From: Dendrolimus kikuchii
Lineage: Eukaryota; Arthropoda; Insecta; Lepidoptera; Lasiocampidae
DNA length: 64,000 nucleotides
Direction: 5' to 3'
NCBI GenBank assembly: GCA_019925095.2
Contig: CM034410.1
Coordinates: 16,474,436 to 16,538,435 of the forward strand
This document shows, piece after piece, positions 62,689 through 64,000 of this stretch; position 1 is the first letter of the stretch, and every line of letters begins with the position of its first letter. A model generated the notes under the pieces. That model worked only from the letters and a program-made list of their open reading frames with translations, searched no databases and was not told the DNA's origin. A program made the position numbers and the translations under genes.

Positions 62689-63067
62689 AGGTTTACTGCA
62701 AATTATGATTTGATTAGGTTAGGTACATTTTAATGAATGCATTTTTATTTAAACGTATTTTATTTTATCAAACAAAAAACCTGAATTCGATCCGGAACCA
62801 AAAAACGCATTCATCCATTGACAGTGGTATATATCACCATAGTACCACTAAGATTATTGTCAGAAAAAAAATTACAAGGCCTCTCATACTTTCAATTCGG
62901 GTTTTTTATAAATGAAGCGAAAATATATAACAGTATTTCGTATAAACATATTTTCATTTTTTTTTAATTTTCAATTTGGAGCTGATAATTTAATCGACAA
63001 ATAAAAATCTTACAAAATATTACTTCGCGCATGATCACATTTTTGGAAATACAAATTGACATTATCT
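62689..63067. other. Unassigned AT-rich sequence
   Basis: No recognised feature. Confidence 0.35.
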
Positions 63068-63363
63068 GCTTTTTTTTTTTTTTTTTTTTTTATTGCAGGA
63101 GTTCAGCAGACAGGCAGACTGCCCACTTGATTGAAAGCGGTTACCATCGCCTATGGACATTTGCAACACCGAAGGTGGAGGAACCTGGTCACTAATGCCG
63201 GAACACAACTCAAGGTTGTTATGGCGACATACTTTAGACCAGGGGTGGTAGCCATCAAGTCGGGCAAATGCCCTACCACCTGGCTGTGGGCTGTTTTGTC
63301 GCCTCTTACGACAGGCCGCCCCAACGCAGGAAATTGTATTCTTAATCCGTTCCTGCACGGATA
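63068..63363 (-). mobile_element. Family S copy
   Basis: Long T run then ATTGCAGGAGTTCAGCAGAC to CCGTTCCTGCACGGATAA; an internal deletion removes the AATGCGCTGCTGCTCTC block near 63177. Confidence 0.74.
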
Positions 63364-63486
63364 AAGATCACGGATCCTCTAAAATTATGCCGCCTCTCAC
63401 CACGCCTAGTCTAAGTTTATGCCGCTCTTCCACGTGGCCATAACGCTTTTTCGTGACAGAAAAATCCTAAGACCCCACGTTTGTAT

Positions 63487-63960
63487 TGTTACAACTGAGC
63501 CCCCCGACAAAGACAAATTCCACAAAGCACGATAATACCTGTTGGCATTTGAACCAATTGTAATACCTTTATAATTGTCTTCTTTTCTTTACTTTCTTAT
63601 TGGTTATTGTGGAGAAGAGCCTATTGTACTCATTTATGGCCAATTGCAGGTATAATTAACCAGGTATGCGGATTACGATTTCTAGGAAATTAAGTCGACG
63701 ATACGAGCGGGCACACTTGTATTTGTGAAGTATTAAACGACGGTAGGATGGAGAGAGGGGTCAGTCTAGCGAGAACCACGATCGAGGCGAGATTTGTGTA
63801 CATTCGATTAGCGATATAATGACGGACTTTTTATGTTTGTACTAGTTGCGTCCAGTTATATTTGTACCTGTGTTATACGTGTTTGTATAGTTCTAATAAA
63901 TTACTCTTTCTATTGCTGCTTTTAAACTCTTATTGTTTTAACTATCTCAAACTATATAAA
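63487..63960 (+). repeat. LTR-like sequence at the window edge
   Basis: Starts TGTTACAACTGAGCCCC and shares ordered blocks with the minus strand of 936-1360 (GTGTACATTCGA, AGCGATATAATGACGGACTT, TTGTACCTGTGTTATA), then AATAAATTACTC. The right boundary is probably beyond the window. Confidence 0.4.
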
Positions 63961-64000
63961 TAATATGTATTTCATTTTTTTTTTTTACAATTGCTGTGCA

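Overview
The window looks like a piece of a moth or butterfly (Lepidoptera) genome made almost wholly of transposable elements. I found no host gene, true tRNA, rRNA or CRISPR array. The assignment rests on AT-rich background, lepidopteran-type Helitrons ending CTAG, RTE, R1 and CR1 type LINEs, a Penelope-like element, a BEL/Pao LTR element and tRNA-derived SINEs. Family names come from recognised protein motifs and termini, not from a database search. 'Family S' (about 310 bp, poly-A tailed, SINE-like) and 'family T' (AT-rich, poly-A tailed, up to 611 bp) are my working names.

Layout. 0-8.5 kb: a tRNA-SINE tail, an LTR-like fragment, a solo LTR with heat-shock-element motifs, family S copies, three RTE tail copies, a decayed R1-type LINE end and a chain of three Helitrons. 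8.5-17.25 kb: a near full-length RTE-type LINE (14-bp target duplication) split by an R1-type LINE on the opposite strand (15-bp duplication) whose ORF1 and ORF2 are open. 17.3-29.4 kb: Helitrons, family T, a decayed CR1/Jockey-type LINE broken by a Penelope-like element and an RTE tail, plus more family S. 29.6-30.4 kb: a 70-bp satellite built of two 35-bp halves. 32.3-36.2 kb: SINEs and Helitrons. 36.2-46.3 kb: a BEL/Pao element on the minus strand whose pol is interrupted by a 3.3-kb DNA transposon with 281/256-bp terminal inverted repeats and GTAC target duplications. 46.3-64 kb: MITE-like palindromes, family S (one head-to-head pair), a 991-bp Penelope-like element with a GIY-YIG domain and inverted pseudo-LTRs, RTE tails, the 5' end of another RTE-type LINE, and a nested terminal-inverted-repeat element.

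How the parts relate. Nesting gives relative ages: the RTE element is older than the R1 element inside it; CR1 is older than Penelope and an RTE tail; family S is older than an RTE tail at 26 kb and a family T copy at 47.7 kb; BEL is older than the GTAC transposon. At least twelve extra RTE tails, eight with clear target duplications and many nearly identical to the 17-kb copy, point to recent RTE activity. The most unusual signals are hammerhead-ribozyme-like folds in the Penelope pseudo-LTRs with a swapped 3-8 core pair, perfect heat-shock-element triplets in a solo LTR, head-to-tail Helitron chains, and the long-TIR GTAC transposon without a transposase.
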